Source: Hetaerina americana (taxonomy: Eukaryota > Arthropoda > Insecta > Odonata > Calopterygidae). Taken from it: a stretch of DNA of 64,000 bases. Positions within the stretch are counted from its first letter, which is position 1; every line of letters begins with the position of its first letter. The position numbers and the translations under genes are program-made. This document shows, one piece after another, positions 42,752-55,089 of the stretch. The DNA lies in NCBI GenBank assembly GCA_022747635.1, contig JAKTNV010000042.1:1624501-1688500 (forward strand). Reading direction: 5' to 3'. Under the pieces are notes generated by a model. It was not told the origin of the DNA and searched no databases. It was given only the letters and a program-made list of their open reading frames with translations.

Positions 42752-43440
42752 ATCATCTACATAATACCCCCTGTAGATGTAGATGTTGTCGAATCTTCCA
42801 ATACATCTACATAATACCCCGTAAGTCGCCGCAAGGGTGGGTGGCGGGGGTTGTTGGGTCACCACCTGCAAAAGGGAGCAAAACCACGTTCAAAATCAAC
42901 ACATACATGCAAACCTGCTCGTATACCCACAGTGGCGCATGCATTCAAGCAAATATCCTTTCATTTTACGCGCATGAAATACATATACTATTGTCCAACA
43001 AATAATTGAACCTTAGGAAGCAGTAAGAAATTTATCCAATAACGTGCAAGCCAGGATTTAAAAAGTAAGGAGGCGAAACTCCACTACCACATGGACATGC
43101 AACGTACAACGGTCTCCTCCCCTAGGACGCAGGTACAGAATGTGACCCAACGCTGCAGGTAGCGGGAGGGTCCCCCCACAGTGAGGGACTCGTACACATG
43201 ACAATGCACGTACTTGATATTTGATCTCATAGTGATTTCCCCGGTGTCATAACTATGCTATGGTGTCCTGCACCTTTCTAAAAGCTTTGGCCTCCTCTTT
43301 TTTGAGTCAAGGGTCTCCCAGCCTAATTTCTTCCACATTTCCGTCTCGCTTACTCTCTTCTCGTTAAAATTTTTAACAAATCTACTTACATTTCTCTGAG
43401 CGATTTTATAAACCCATAATTCACGTTGTATCCCATACAC
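42752..43440 (-). mobile_element. (TGTAGA)n LINE, copy C, with a coding remnant
   Basis: The longest copy of this LINE in the window. The main 3' end starts at about 42803 (ACATCTACATAATACCCC on the plus strand). A second, 17-bp piece of the same terminus lies at 42754-42770, followed by an inverted GTAGATGTAGATG. Upstream on the minus strand are the 3' region shared with copy A (43130-43185) and a degenerate coding segment (43440-43258). The left part of the element beyond 43440 could not be traced. Confidence 0.7.
43258..43440 (-). pseudogene. LINE reverse transcriptase protein, C-terminal remnant
   Basis: 60 codons include VYKIAQRNVSRFVKNF, then VSETEMWKKLGWETLDSKKRR. The pattern of an RNxxRFV segment followed by S/V-x-x-M-x-x-x-L-G-W-E-x-L and an R-rich stretch is common near the C-terminus of many insect LINE proteins. 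In another frame, a VWD motif lies just upstream, so at least one frameshift has occurred. It sits about 450 bp upstream of the LINE's 3' tail, which identifies the coding capacity of this family. Confidence 0.65.
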
Positions 43441-44321
43441 ATTCTTGACGTGTATACCAAATGTGACCTAAATAAAGGGGAGCAACACTCCTCTCCCACA
43501 TTTGCATTGCATTTTCCGGCAACCCTATCAAAGGAATTTCAGTCCCCTTAAGGTTGACCCCCATATTCTTCTGATGTGTGCGCCTCATGAAAAGTTTTTT
43601 GTTAGTTTTGTTGACCTGCCCTGAGTTTCTGAATTCAATGTTGTTAGTATTTTACCTATTCTATACTTCCAAATACACTCCCATTAATTTTATATTTTAC
43701 TTCTTTTTCTAATTCCAAAATTTCAATATTTTGCCATTCTATTCTAATTTCATATTATGCAATTTTCAATTCCGATATCTGATTTAAGGCGCCGTGGAGT
43801 AGTTCGCAGTCTCCAGGCGTTCTTGTTTCCTGTAATTAACTATATCTTCGGCAGATAGTTAATTATTGCGGTTGGCGGGGCAACTTAAGTTTTTAATGCG
43901 TATCAAGAAGAGTAGGGATCCTAATTAAACTTCTTTAAGTCATGTTTGGAGATTCGATTCCCAGTCTTCGATTTTCCGGTCATTACGGTACAACGCAAAA
44001 GCGTCTTTGCTCAAGGAGAATGCCTGAACTGTTGTTAGTGTGCTTGTTTGTTTGTGATAGCGTATGTGTTTTCTTGTTGTGTTCCCGTGAGAGTTGTTCT
44101 TTTCGCAAGCGGTCAGTTTTAAGTTCTAGGAACTCGTTGAATTCAAAATGTTTTGTCCGGAAAGGTACAGTAATTATGTAATGTTCTAGTTTTTTTATCA
44201 TTAAAAGGTGATCTAGGGAAGCGATTACGTTAACCTTCGTCTTTTATTTGTGAAAAGTTCTTTCCAAATTATTACGTCTCAATCGAACTAGTGTGGAGTA
44301 AAATAAATGGATCGCAAAATA
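43441..44321. other. Unannotated sequence
   Basis: May hold more of the decayed LINE, but I could not recognise coding blocks. The 79-codon frame at 43942-44181 is unassigned. Confidence 0.35.
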
Positions 44322-44483
44322 TACATCTACATCTATCTACATCTACATAATACCCCGCAAGCCGCCGCAAGGGCGTGTGGCGGGGGGTGTTAGGTCACCA
44401 ACCGTAAAAAAGAAAAATACCACATGCAAAAAAACAACACGGAAAATTACACCCACAGCAGCGCACACACTCATGCAAAAATC
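44322..44483 (-). mobile_element. 3' end of the (TGTAGA)n LINE, copy D
   Basis: Begins with ATCTAC repeats and ATAATACCCCGCAAGCCGCC. It matches copy A in reverse orientation through the GGAAAATTACACCCACAG block to TCATGCAAAAATC at 44483, where similarity stops abruptly. It is a roughly 160-bp 5'-truncated insertion with very little divergence from copies A and B, so it is likely recent. Confidence 0.8.
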
Positions 44484-46426
44484 TATGATCCGTTCAGCAC
44501 ATAACTTTCTCCTGGCGTGTGATATTCCTCTTTTTCAAACTTGCATTAATTAATTGAGTGATGTGTTAACTAGTGTCCTTATTTAAACAGCATCAACATG
44601 TAAAATTTACCAGCTATCACGACAATACAAATACTGTGTGACTTCAAAATTAGTTTAGTTAGATGAGGTAATTAAAAGTTTTTATTTCATAGTAGTTACC
44701 ATTTTCCTTTTTTATCTACGGATTAGTGATACATGAATGGTAAATAAGTTTTTACAACAATTTTCATTTCGCCGCTTCCTACTCTTGTCCCTGGCGGATG
44801 AACCTTGCCACTGCTGCCCCACACTCACCGAACCTCCACTCCTGGATTCCTACCATCCGTATAACAATATCAGTCTAATAACTCCGATGGCGTTTGCATT
44901 CTCATTTCTATACGATCGCCTCTCGCAGCATTCGAACCTTTCCCATTGAATTGTCATTTCGGTGTGTTTTTTTGTGTGTGTTTGTGTGTGCGTACTATTT
45001 ATTCTTTCCGCAAATGTTCACATTTTTAAATGCGGATAAAATAGTAACTCGAATCACAATAAAATACGTGTACCCTACCTAAAATTCGATTTTGCCGAAA
45101 ATCTGGTTGATATTTCTTTGAATAAAAATATTAACGAACCCACCCGATATCGAGTATGCGTCTCAGAGCATGAGTCTCTGAGCTCTTGTGCGCATAAAAA
45201 TACGAATCACGCGAACACCGCCACACAGGCAAGTATCGCAGAGAAAATGGTTAAAATATGCTCTGTAAACCTCAAGAATACTGAACTCACATTGAAACTC
45301 CGGAGTACCTTTTTGCGCAAAAATGCGATCCTTTCTCCCGCACAACGTAACTTGGGAAGTAAAAGTGTCTTGTCGAGGGTGAGAACCGCACGTAAGTGAT
45401 AGTGAACTTCAAGTTAGGAGCGATGGGTCACGTTTGGCGTAGTCGGGGATTACATGAAACTGCTCCTGGGTGAGCTTTGGCGTTCAGCATTGTCCTTCTA
45501 CTCCATTGTTTCGACGACTTACCTGTCCTCTCCTCGTTCTGACTTCTCTTAATATCAGCCGCGCTCACCTATCTCCTCTTTCACCTCTCGTTTCCTCCCT
45601 ACCTCTCCCTCTCGATCCCTCCTTCCACTGTGTTTATCTCCGTCATTCTACTCACAAACGAAAGCCATTTTCGCGAGAGTCAGGTAGAAGGGGAGGGGTG
45701 CGTGTTCGGTTATGTATGTAGGTGGGATTGCGTGTGCCCGTGTTAAAGGATGGAGGAGGAGGTTTTAGAGGGTCTTTGGGGAGCGTGGGAGGCAGTAAGG
45801 CGTTCCAGGAACTTGGCGGGGTGTAAGGTTAAAGGAGGGCAGGGCAGAATGTCGGGGTGGTTGAACGCACGAATTATGTTTAGTTGAGATTGGGAGGATA
45901 CATTTTCAAAACCCCACTGGGTAGTGGCATTAAATAGGGTGCGCAGATATGAAGGGATGAATGGGCGTAGATTGAATTCAAAATTCGGTGCGGGGTTCTA
46001 CGCCAATGGTATTGGCAATTTCGTTCATAAATGAGGAACGGGTGTGACCGTTAATCGGATCGATAGTTCAATGCTTCGAGCGGATTTTAAAAAAATGGCA
46101 TGCGTCATATCGCTTTTGCTTCCTCCCTTTTCATGTCGTGTGTTAGTTTCATTTTTGTGTGAAATTTTAATTCGTTTGAAGTTAGTTTTGGTGATACGAA
46201 TATAATATCAATCTTAAATCTCTTTGATTACCTTTCACGAGTGTGTAGGATGTTTCGAAATCGTGTTCGTATCTGATTTTGCGTACAGAGCGCCAGTCTG
46301 CTGGATTAATTGACGCCTCAGGTAACATGAGAACAAATATCGTGAGAGTGGCAGGAGCCCATTTGATGAAAACTATTATGTGTCGGGTGAAAGCCGTGGA
46401 GTGACAGATTTGAATCACTTCGAATG
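44484..46426. other. Unannotated sequence with a skewed patch
   Basis: AT-rich, with a C/T-rich patch at 45530-45630 and a G-rich patch at 45690-45860. The frame at 45118-45399 (plus, 93 codons) is unrecognised. Confidence 0.4.
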
Positions 46427-46815
46427 GAGTCACCATCATGGGTTATCAACTCGAGGTTCTGTTTCTATCAGTTCTCCAATCTATTTTCTTTTCCTCCAAT
46501 CATAGCTCTCTGTCTTCTGTTACCTGCCTCACGTAATTCATCCATGACCTTCCTCAATAATTATTACCTTCTCTTTCCTTCATCGATAGTTTTCAGTAAA
46601 ATCTCATGACCCAGGATGTGTCCGATTATTTTCCATCTTCTTTTTGTAAGCGCCCTTTATGGGAATCACCCTTCGCCCACTCTTCATAGCACTTCTTCAT
46701 ATGTCACTATGACGAAAAATTTAATTCTCTTCTGTCTTCGGGAGCACCACAATTCCATCGCTTCAAATCTCCTTTTCTCTGGTGCTCCTTTTTACCGTCA
46801 CAAGATTAAGAAAGT
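46427..46815 (-). mobile_element. RTE-like LINE, C-terminal fragment (copy 3)
   Basis: Despite stops and frameshifts, the minus strand shows RRFEAMELWCSRRQKRIKF, TYEEVL, then KRRWKIIGHILGHEILLKTI and a YVRQVTEDRELW-like block in order. These match the conserved LEAFEMW, TNEEVL, GHILRHD and LKTV blocks of RTE-like proteins. The GHILGHE block is present here, but in the 24.1-kb copy it is replaced by a different spacer, so the two may belong to separate subfamilies. Confidence 0.6.
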
Positions 46816-47167
46816 GAACTATTTTTAAAAGTCTTATTGAACTGCTTACTTATTCCAAGACAATTGCTATGAGTTAATAGTTTTTTCCTACTTGTAAAAC
46901 TTTCCTAGCAATTCCTATCCCCGTGGCTAGATATCGCCCGCTTCTTCCGTAACTCCTGATCTTGCTGCCTAACTACGGGGAGAGTTCAAGCTCTATAAAA
47001 TATTCCAGTTTTTTTCTTAGGACTGTAAATACTCAGAAAATTTGGTGGAGATTGAAGTATGTGAGCAATTTTTATGAGTAGAAAACATAAATGGTTGCCC
47101 CGCGCAGTGCACAGGGTTCTAATGTCCTACGCAAGAGTGAGACGCGTTTTCAGTACTTAACATGGCA

Positions 47168-47422
47168 TCATTGAGTATAAGAACAGCGTGACCATTCGTT
47201 TTCTCCTCTTGCGTGGTCAATTACTCTTCGTAATTCATTGTCAGTTGAGTGAAGCACGCGGTGATAGTGTTCTGAATGTGAAAAGTGGCTATAACCTTCT
47301 GTTTTTTTTACCCTTCGTAAGTCCTTGAATATATGTGCTTTTGTCTCTCGTCTAGTTTTTCTCTGGCAAATTCTTTTCTTCCCATTAACTTGTTTAACAC
47401 CTTCTAATAATCCAGTCTGCAT
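47168..47422 (-). pseudogene. Possible LINE C-terminal remnant
   Basis: 84 codons reading QTGLLEGVKQVNGKKRICQ, a basic RKTRRETK segment and a final ELRRVIDHARGENEWSR. The ending resembles the x-A-x-x-R-x-x-W-R pattern that closes many LINE proteins, and the start resembles the LLEG-containing segment before it. No catalytic motif is present. It could be coincidence. Confidence 0.25.
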
Positions 47423-48554
47423 ATTTATTCGATCAGTCCTGTGTTGCTGTGAAATGTCTTCCTTAGGTCAATGCTCGTTGGAATGCCGTACTTGGCTGTT
47501 TCATTCAATACCTGTCGTTGGTTCCTCGTCCTTTTGTTTAGTATATTGAATGTGAGGTGGCATTTCAATCGTGATGAATTTTCGTCACCGTCAGTATCTG
47601 GTCACCGTAACCGTTACTACCCCGCATAGCATTTGTAGTATATTTTAATTCTTAAATTTTTGCATTACAGGGATGTGGTCATTTTGGCATCATTAAACAT
47701 ATCCAGGCATTGTCGACGTATCCCCTTCGTAAGTTCTTTTCAAATTAATAAATAAACCCCTGATGTTTACTGTTCGTGGAGCTTCAGAAGGCTTAAACCT
47801 GTTTTGTTTCGATAGCGCGTGTCTTTAAACTGTTTTACTTTACTTTCGTGGCATTCTTCGACGATAGCATTCCACTGCCCAACTATATTGAGATGTTCTT
47901 CCTACTTTATATTTTTCTTTGCTCACTTCAACGATATCATCGAACAGTTTATCCACCTCGTCAGCATCGTATTATATCGTCGGCATGTGTGCGTCAATAT
48001 TTCTCAATCAACTAGGTGTCTGTGAGTTTCGTAATCGTTTTCATAATGACTATTTCTTCGTTTCATTGCAGAAAACTCTTCATTCTCATTGAGACACTCC
48101 TCCGCAGTGTCATTTTCACTCTCGATTCCCATTTACTCAGCCCGTGCGGTACATCCTGTATCTACCGCTCCTAAATCTCCTCCTTTGGCCTGTTTCGTTT
48201 CACTTACACACAATCTGCTTGCAATCATTCTCCTCGTCCGTGTCTTTCTTTGAGCTCAATTCTCTACCTCCCGCTTGGGAAATAGTTCCCGTCCAGAGAT
48301 CCGAATAGTGGACCAGTTTATCTTCAGGATACTTTTCACGATTTGGTTCCGTCGCATTTAGTGGTTCATCCAATGAGAAATGAAAACATAGAGTTAGTTA
48401 ACTACTGCTTTTTCGGATAGTAACGTGGATTGGTACAGTGCTGCAGACTCCGAAGTGACCGTTACCTCGCTTATAACGAAATCAGTGGAGGTTTACCGAT
48501 CACTGCTTCACTCATATCAGGGCAGGCTGCAGATATCGAGTACGCAAATTGACT

Positions 48555-48582
48555 GCTAATAACCCGCCTCCGGGTTATTAGC
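48555..48582. repeat. Perfect 12-bp hairpin
   Basis: GCTAATAACCCG, a 4-base CCTC loop, then CGGGTTATTAGC. There is no T-run on either side and no gene next to it, so it is not a recognisable terminator. It may be a relic of a palindromic element. Confidence 0.6.
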
Positions 48583-50626
48583 GGTCTATTGTTTAATCGG
48601 CAGGCAAATGCCAAGGCACCGTATCCTTGTTGAATTCCCTAGAATTTGCAACCATCTTGCTCATTGTGAATTCCAACATCCTCCGAGTGCTTTCGTTTAC
48701 TGTTTACGACTCCATATTCGTCGAGTACATTCACTTATTTCGCATCTAACCTCTTCATCTAGAGGAAGGCTTCTGTTATCTGGCGAACGTACTCGATATC
48801 TTAAAGTTCTGTCAAGAGTTCAAATGGAGTAAAAATTAAAACAGTGTGCATTGAAATTCTAAGTTAATGAATCGCGCTATTTCTCACCCTTAACGAGATT
48901 ATAATTTGGGTTTACCTTTTCAAAAGGTATTTCGTATGTGGAATCAAATGTGCATTTTCGTAACTTGCATAGGTAAGAATGTATGAAAAAAATCTGCTCT
49001 CCTTCGGATTCAAAGCTAAAAATAAATAAAATGGCGCATTCCTGTTTTTATTTTGACGTCTATTTAAATTTCATTAATTTCACTGTGAAAGGAAAGTCAA
49101 ACTTAACATCCTCATTCTTACTATATGTTAACAGCAAATTTTTATAGTATTTTTCACAGGCAATAGAATTATGTATCCTCCACATTACGGTCCTTGATAT
49201 TCGGTCACTGTGTGTCACTCCTTTAATGTATATTCTTACTTCGTGATGTTAAAATGTGAATTCATTATTTTTTTGTTTTATTTTCAACATCAACTCATTA
49301 CATGTACAAAACATTGTTCTCTGGTTTTACAGTAGTATTTTCTTGCCTTCCTCCCCAAATTCCTATGATGCTTGCAGGTTACATGTAGATTAAATCGTTC
49401 CTCTGTTTTATACCAAGAGCTGATGAAAAATGCTTTGCGACTTTCATTCTTTTTAGTGAAACTTTTGTTTTTCTCTCCGCTGCGAATTCCCTTATCTGCT
49501 TCCTCTCTCTGCTCCATGCCCACATTCTCGCTTTATAGTTGAACCATTTCGTTCTATTGTCTCCCAACGATTACCCCTTCCCACAGCCTCCCAATTTATA
49601 TCCTTCCCTATCTTTCTCTCCCCCATACAAGAACGTAGGCTATGGGAGCATGAAAGAGGTGCCTCGCCCCACTCCAATCCCCGCTGGTTGTCCGAAATTT
49701 GTCATGTGCCTATTTCCATGTCTATTACCTTAAAAAAATGTAACTATAAATTTTTCGAAAAATAATTCAAACACGTTGTAGCTTTATGTTCCTCATCGCG
49801 TGAAACTATGAAATTTTGGCCTCATCAATGCTGGTGGGGCAAAGGCATTTCCCCCACTCCGCACTTTATTTTATTGTCAACTAATTTTTTCCCTCCACTC
49901 GCGACAATCTTTTCGCCATTTTCTGCATTTAGGGGATAATAATTCAGGTTTTGAAGTAGAGATATATTCCAAAGTAGTATGTTTTGTGTTTGTGGCAATG
50001 GCATTATTTCTTGACTAGGCCGTAATCATTGGAAACATCCTATTTTTATCAATCTCTTTTTCTTTTTTCGTGCAATCTCATAGATGTTATTATTTTCAGA
50101 GTTATTTTTCGTAGTTCTTATCGTAGTTCATCAAGTACCTGGATCACTTTTCTATAAATTTCCTCAGCATTTCAAGAATGACTTGAAGAAACGATTACCG
50201 CAGGTCAAACGGTTCCCTGTATTTTCTTGCTTATGGCCCTACAATCAAAAACTATACTTAATGTGTATCATGAGTTTTGTCGTGACATTGCACAGTGGTT
50301 TTATGAAGCTATTTATTGCACTCGGTGCATTTGATATATAGATGCCTGAATAGGTTTTTCATATTTACTTTAGTATCTGGTTGAATAGGAATGTTTTCCA
50401 AATAGTTGGTACAAACTTTGAGTCGCTGTCCGTCGAATCAATCTCAGGATCAATCACATCGGCATGGGAGCCTGCAAATCACCGCTATGGTTTTTTGAAG
50501 GGGCTGATTTTAAATGAGGCTTAGGCCACCCAGAATACATGCTGCATTTTAATCTACATGAACCACAATATTTAATTTTTAATTAGAGCTCGATTCAAGA
50601 GAGACGATCGGTTTGTAGTGGTGGGA

Positions 50627-51265
50627 ATACAGTTGAGTCTTACCAAAACTTTGCTTACTTGAACAATTGGAGTGGTGTTTTGCTACTTGGGCAGCAGGAT
50701 TACTGGCGATGGAAGAAGCAAGAGGGTAAAGTTAGCAGAATGGGTTTAGCGGAGAAGGCTTTCAATCAGGAGAAACAACTAATGACGGCAGATAGTATTA
50801 GTATAGACATAAGAAATGGATTTATTAAAGTTATGTATGAAATTTACTTTTCTATTGATGTGAGGCGAGGACGATAAGAGCTGCAGATTTGAAAAGACGT
50901 TTGGAGGCGATGAGAATGGGGTGCTACAGGAGATTGCTAAAAATAAAGTTGATAGTCAGAATAGTATATTAAGAAATCCTTCTAAGATTAAGTAATGAAT
51001 GACCTCCTAGGAATGATACTCAAAATAAGATGAGAAAAACTGTTTGGGCATATCCTCAGACACGATGTGTTCTTAAAGATCAAAATTGAAGAAAATATTG
51101 AGGGTAAGAATTACAGTTGAAGACCCAGGATGAACTACGAGAATCATGTAAAGGAAAATGCCATTTCAAGAACCTCTCAGGGAAAGATGAATTCGGTAGA
51201 TTGGAAGGGGGCAGTTTGGATAGCTGCTACGAAACAATTGACGGATTGATAATCCATGATTAAGG
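50627..51265 (+). mobile_element. RTE-like LINE, C-terminal fragment (copy 4)
   Basis: Many substitutions, but the block order is clear. VESYQNFAYLNN is followed by GLAEKAFNQEKQLMTAD, LKRRLEAMRMGCYRRLLKI, EKLFGHILRHD, EENIEGKNY, RPRMNYENHVKENAI and finally AATKQLTD. This is the RTE-like C-terminal domain almost end to end, with several stops and frameshifts. Like copy 3 it has the GHILRHD block. The 72-codon frame at 50659-50877 is part of it. Confidence 0.7.
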
Positions 51266-52120
51266 TGAATATGCTTCCAACTGAGTCCCCGTAATCCAAC
51301 TTTGACGCTTTCTTATGACGCCTCCTTGATAACTATTACCTTAAATTGAGCGGGAAAAGAGTTATAAAGCCAAATGAAATTCTCTATTGGCTAATTAATT
51401 TTGATGATCCAACGTATAGCATAATGAACCTATCTTATGGAATGTTTTTCTTATCTTTCAAATGGAGATTTGTCATTTGGCAAAGTACTCGTGAGGCATT
51501 TAGTCTATATTTTTACCTTGGGTATGTTACTGCATTCTCACCCTTAATTCTGATAGCAACGCGGTCGCGTTACTGAGTAAATTGTCACATATATTTTTTT
51601 ACAAATGTACTGGCTCTTTGCTTCACTCGATCAAATTCGGAAATCAAGCATCCCTCTCTCGTATGGATCCCAACACACTGTGGTAACACACGCTCTGAGT
51701 GAGACCTAACGAGCGAAAAATAAACGTGCCCTTTCACCGTCTCATCACATTTCCCCAGACGCACAGCCAGAAGAATTTAATGTTCCAGTTTGAATGGCAG
51801 TTCTCAAATTCATTCGGGATTATAAGGGATTCGGGATTTCAGGATACCGCTTTTTATTCGGCGTATTTCCCTTTTAGCGAGAGGGGGGAGGGAAATAAAA
51901 ACAAACTGGGCGAGTTAGTGATTTACGTCCGCTCGTAATATGCCGTGTGGTCAGCCGGCGGTGATTGTTGTTAGCTGCTCATCCATCTATGAAATGGCAT
52001 GCAGAGCGTGCTGTTTGGAGGAAGTGAGCGTTAAACATTCAGATTGCTTGACCAGTGAAGCATGATTATGTGAAGTTCGGCTTGCAGACTACTTTGATCT
52101 AGACCAGGATACGGTGACGG
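51266..52120. other. Unannotated sequence
   Basis: AT-rich. The 76- and 79-codon frames at 51346 and 51699 (plus) are unrecognised. Confidence 0.4.
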
Positions 52121-53500
52121 AAATTGAATGCTGTTAATGGTGCAGGGAACCTTGGGGGAGGAGGGAAAGAGGCGGAAGGGGAAAAAATCCGCGAGGCCCG
52201 ACGTCATGGTTATGGTGACGGGCGGGAGCGCCTCGGCCGTGCGGGGCCAAATAGATGGCTCTCGTGCATGCTTCGTGAGTTTAGTATTATACCGCGCGGA
52301 CCTGGGCTTGGAACAGCGGAGTGCGATGGGGAAGTGTATAGTGCGCTTCATTTTCTGCGCCAAGTCTTTAAGAACTCTTTAAATATATATCATTATTCAA
52401 AACAGACAGGTTTATTCTGAAGTCGGTGGTCAAGTTGTCCCCGGTTTTCGTCGGGCTTCTCTGATTTTGTTGTTCGGAATTATCTCCGAGAAAATATCAT
52501 TCTAGGAGGTATCCGATATTTTCTTCATAGCGTTGTTACTAATTGTGGAGAAATAACAAGTAGTAAAATTATTGTCTGTTATTCAAAACATTTGGTATTT
52601 TATATAGGCTGAACGTGTTTTAATTGCGACTAATAGCATTTTCTGAGACATTGGTCCAATTGTAGCCTCTTTGAAGGCTTGAGTTTATGCGTTAGTGATT
52701 TTGTTTTGCAACAGTTTATTCTTACATTTTTCTCAAAATGTGTTTGAAATTACGTAATGTTGGAATAACTTCAAAATATTGGAAAATTATTAACGATGCA
52801 TGCCAATACAGGTACGAAGTAGCTAATTGATGACCTAAGGATGCTGATATAAGTTTCCCCATGTTTCCAATCATTCATGCAGTTTCTCTGTTTCAGAAAA
52901 GGAGTATATTCAATGGATATTATTTTCATATAATTTAATACACGAATATTTTCGTAATTATTTGATACGATTGAACCACTCCCACAGCGCGAAAGGGATG
53001 TGGTCCCTTCGCATCTTTGCCGTTGAGGTTGCCAAGAAAACACCTTGTGTCATCTTGTTTCCTGCCGCGAAAGCAAACGTTTGCGTCTCGGGAATAAATT
53101 CACTCTGGCCGTCGTACCTGCCCGGCTGCGAATTTCCCCAAACCGCTTTCGGTTTTGTGACCGCCGGTCCCGAAAGCAAGGGTAGTCTTAGAGGCAGGTG
53201 CGTGGGGTGGAAGAGGGAAGCGAGTTTGATGCAGTGGGAGGGAGCGTTGATGAGTTCGTTTGTGGATGAAAGGGTGCGGTCGTCGATTGGGACGGCCGGG
53301 TGCGTTCGTAATCCGGTGCCCAGGGGGGCAGTGGATTGGGTGGAGGGGGAGGGAAGGGTCCGCTTGCATCGTTGGTGCGGCTGTCGCAAACGGAGTGCCC
53401 CGCGACGTTAGATCTGGAAAGGAGTGTGGAATCGTTCTGGGATATGGGTCTCGTGGGTGGGATCGTTCTGGGATATGAAGCACGTCAATGTTTTCTGGCT
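52121..53500. other. Mixed sequence with two GC-rich patches
   Basis: GC-rich patches lie at about 52130-52345 and 53000-53415, the second CpG-rich. Frames of up to 149 codons overlap on both strands. A 16-bp direct repeat (ATCGTTCTGGGATATG) occurs at about 53431 and 53461. Confidence 0.4.
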
Positions 53501-55089
53501 TCAGATAACCTGGCCACGTAGTCTCGTGCAATGTTTGCGTCGGAAACATAGATCTAATGACGCAGGGGTCCGATATTCAGATTTGCCGTGGATGTGTTCT
53601 TTAAAATCGTTTGCAAGTAAACTGGATCCAGGAAAATACCTGTCTGTCGCTTACCTTTCCGATCGAAAGGTTTCGAGTGACTGGAGTGGAAAAAATCATA
53701 ATGTCATATCACATCCTACCATCTTTAGATCGAAAACCAGCGTGACATTTTATGATGAAAGTGTGGCAAAAATGGACATTTTATCGAATCTTAGGGGAAC
53801 GATCAGTTTTATAATAGACGTCATTACAGTCTATGGTCATGCTTGTGCCTATTGGACTTCAAGAATCACGAGAACTTTGCAAAAACACTTAGTTTGCGAA
53901 TACAATTAGTTACGGATCGTTTTACAATTAACACGTTTTACAATTACCCTTAGCTACGGATCGTTTTACATTAACTCCAAAGTTGGAAAGGGCGTTGAGG
54001 GTGTAGTATATTGGTGTTGTCGGGTACGGAAATGCTTTTAAGGCTGCTCGAAAACATTAGTTCAGTATTGCTGAACACTTCAAGTACCCCCTCTAAAGTG
54101 ACCCATAGAAGATCGAGTTGTGTGGCTAATTTTTATTAGTTTACCCATACAATTCATAATTGATTTGGTCGAATACTATTGTTGAAGTGTTGGTCTCCTA
54201 ATACCTAAAAACAGGAAAAATTGATTAATATCTCATGTAATGCACCTTTTACGTTATATTAATTCACTCAATTATGTTGAATTTATGGCCAACGGCCGCA
54301 TCCGAAAAAATGTCAATTCACAGAAATTACTTTCATCTGAAGGAGATATCTTACATATAAACCAAAGGCACAATCCACCATCAAACCGAATGATTAAATA
54401 GCTGTGAGAATTTTATTTTTGGATGCGGAGGCAATTACAGAACAATATTCAAAAGAGAAAGTTTCAAAGAGTTCTCTTGAAAACTTGTTCTTAATATAAA
54501 AAGATCCGTCTGAAATGAAACCCTCAATATTTTGCCCTGTGCTCTTTCTCTTTCTTTTTTCAAATCTTGAAAACTGTGAAATATATCTTTTGCCTGCATG
54601 AAAAGATAATTATTCTATCTTGCAATACGTATTTCAGTTCTTAGGAAATAAGGATTTTCTTTACTATTTTTGATGTAGAATTTAAATTGTACGAGTTCAT
54701 ATTTTTTATTAATTTTAACCTCCATGGATTTTGTTTCTAAATGGACAAATTTGTGATAGAGGTAAGTATACAATTGAAAATGAAATAATTTTTGAAAGTT
54801 TAAAAGTACTTACAAGTTATTAAGTAAATGTGTTACGCGACAATTTCTAAGATTAACAATTAATCACGTAAAGTTATTCTCGAAGTGAACGCATAAGGCA
54901 CACAAAACACAAATGTGATTTAACTTGTATGATTACAATTGGATTACGGTTGTAATTGATTCACCCAACTTTACATTTTTTAGGCTGTAGTCTCCTCGCG
55001 CATAGCAAACTCAGATCTTAAGATTAATAAGATTCGCGGCCCGTAGAGAAATAACGCGAGGATGCTTTGCTACACGCTCTTCGGCAGAG
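53501..55089. other. AT-rich sequence with a small duplication
   Basis: TACGGATCGTTTTACA occurs twice, at about 53911 and 53954, separated by a TTTTACAATTA repeat. The 161-codon plus frame ending at 53909 has no recognised domain. Confidence 0.4.

Larger units (their letters stand above)
46816..50625. other. AT-rich sequence, mostly unannotated
   Basis: No supported gene in 3.8 kb. The frame at 47168-47422 (minus, 84 codons, basic) may be another decayed LINE C-terminus. A perfect short hairpin lies at 48555-48582. Confidence 0.4.
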
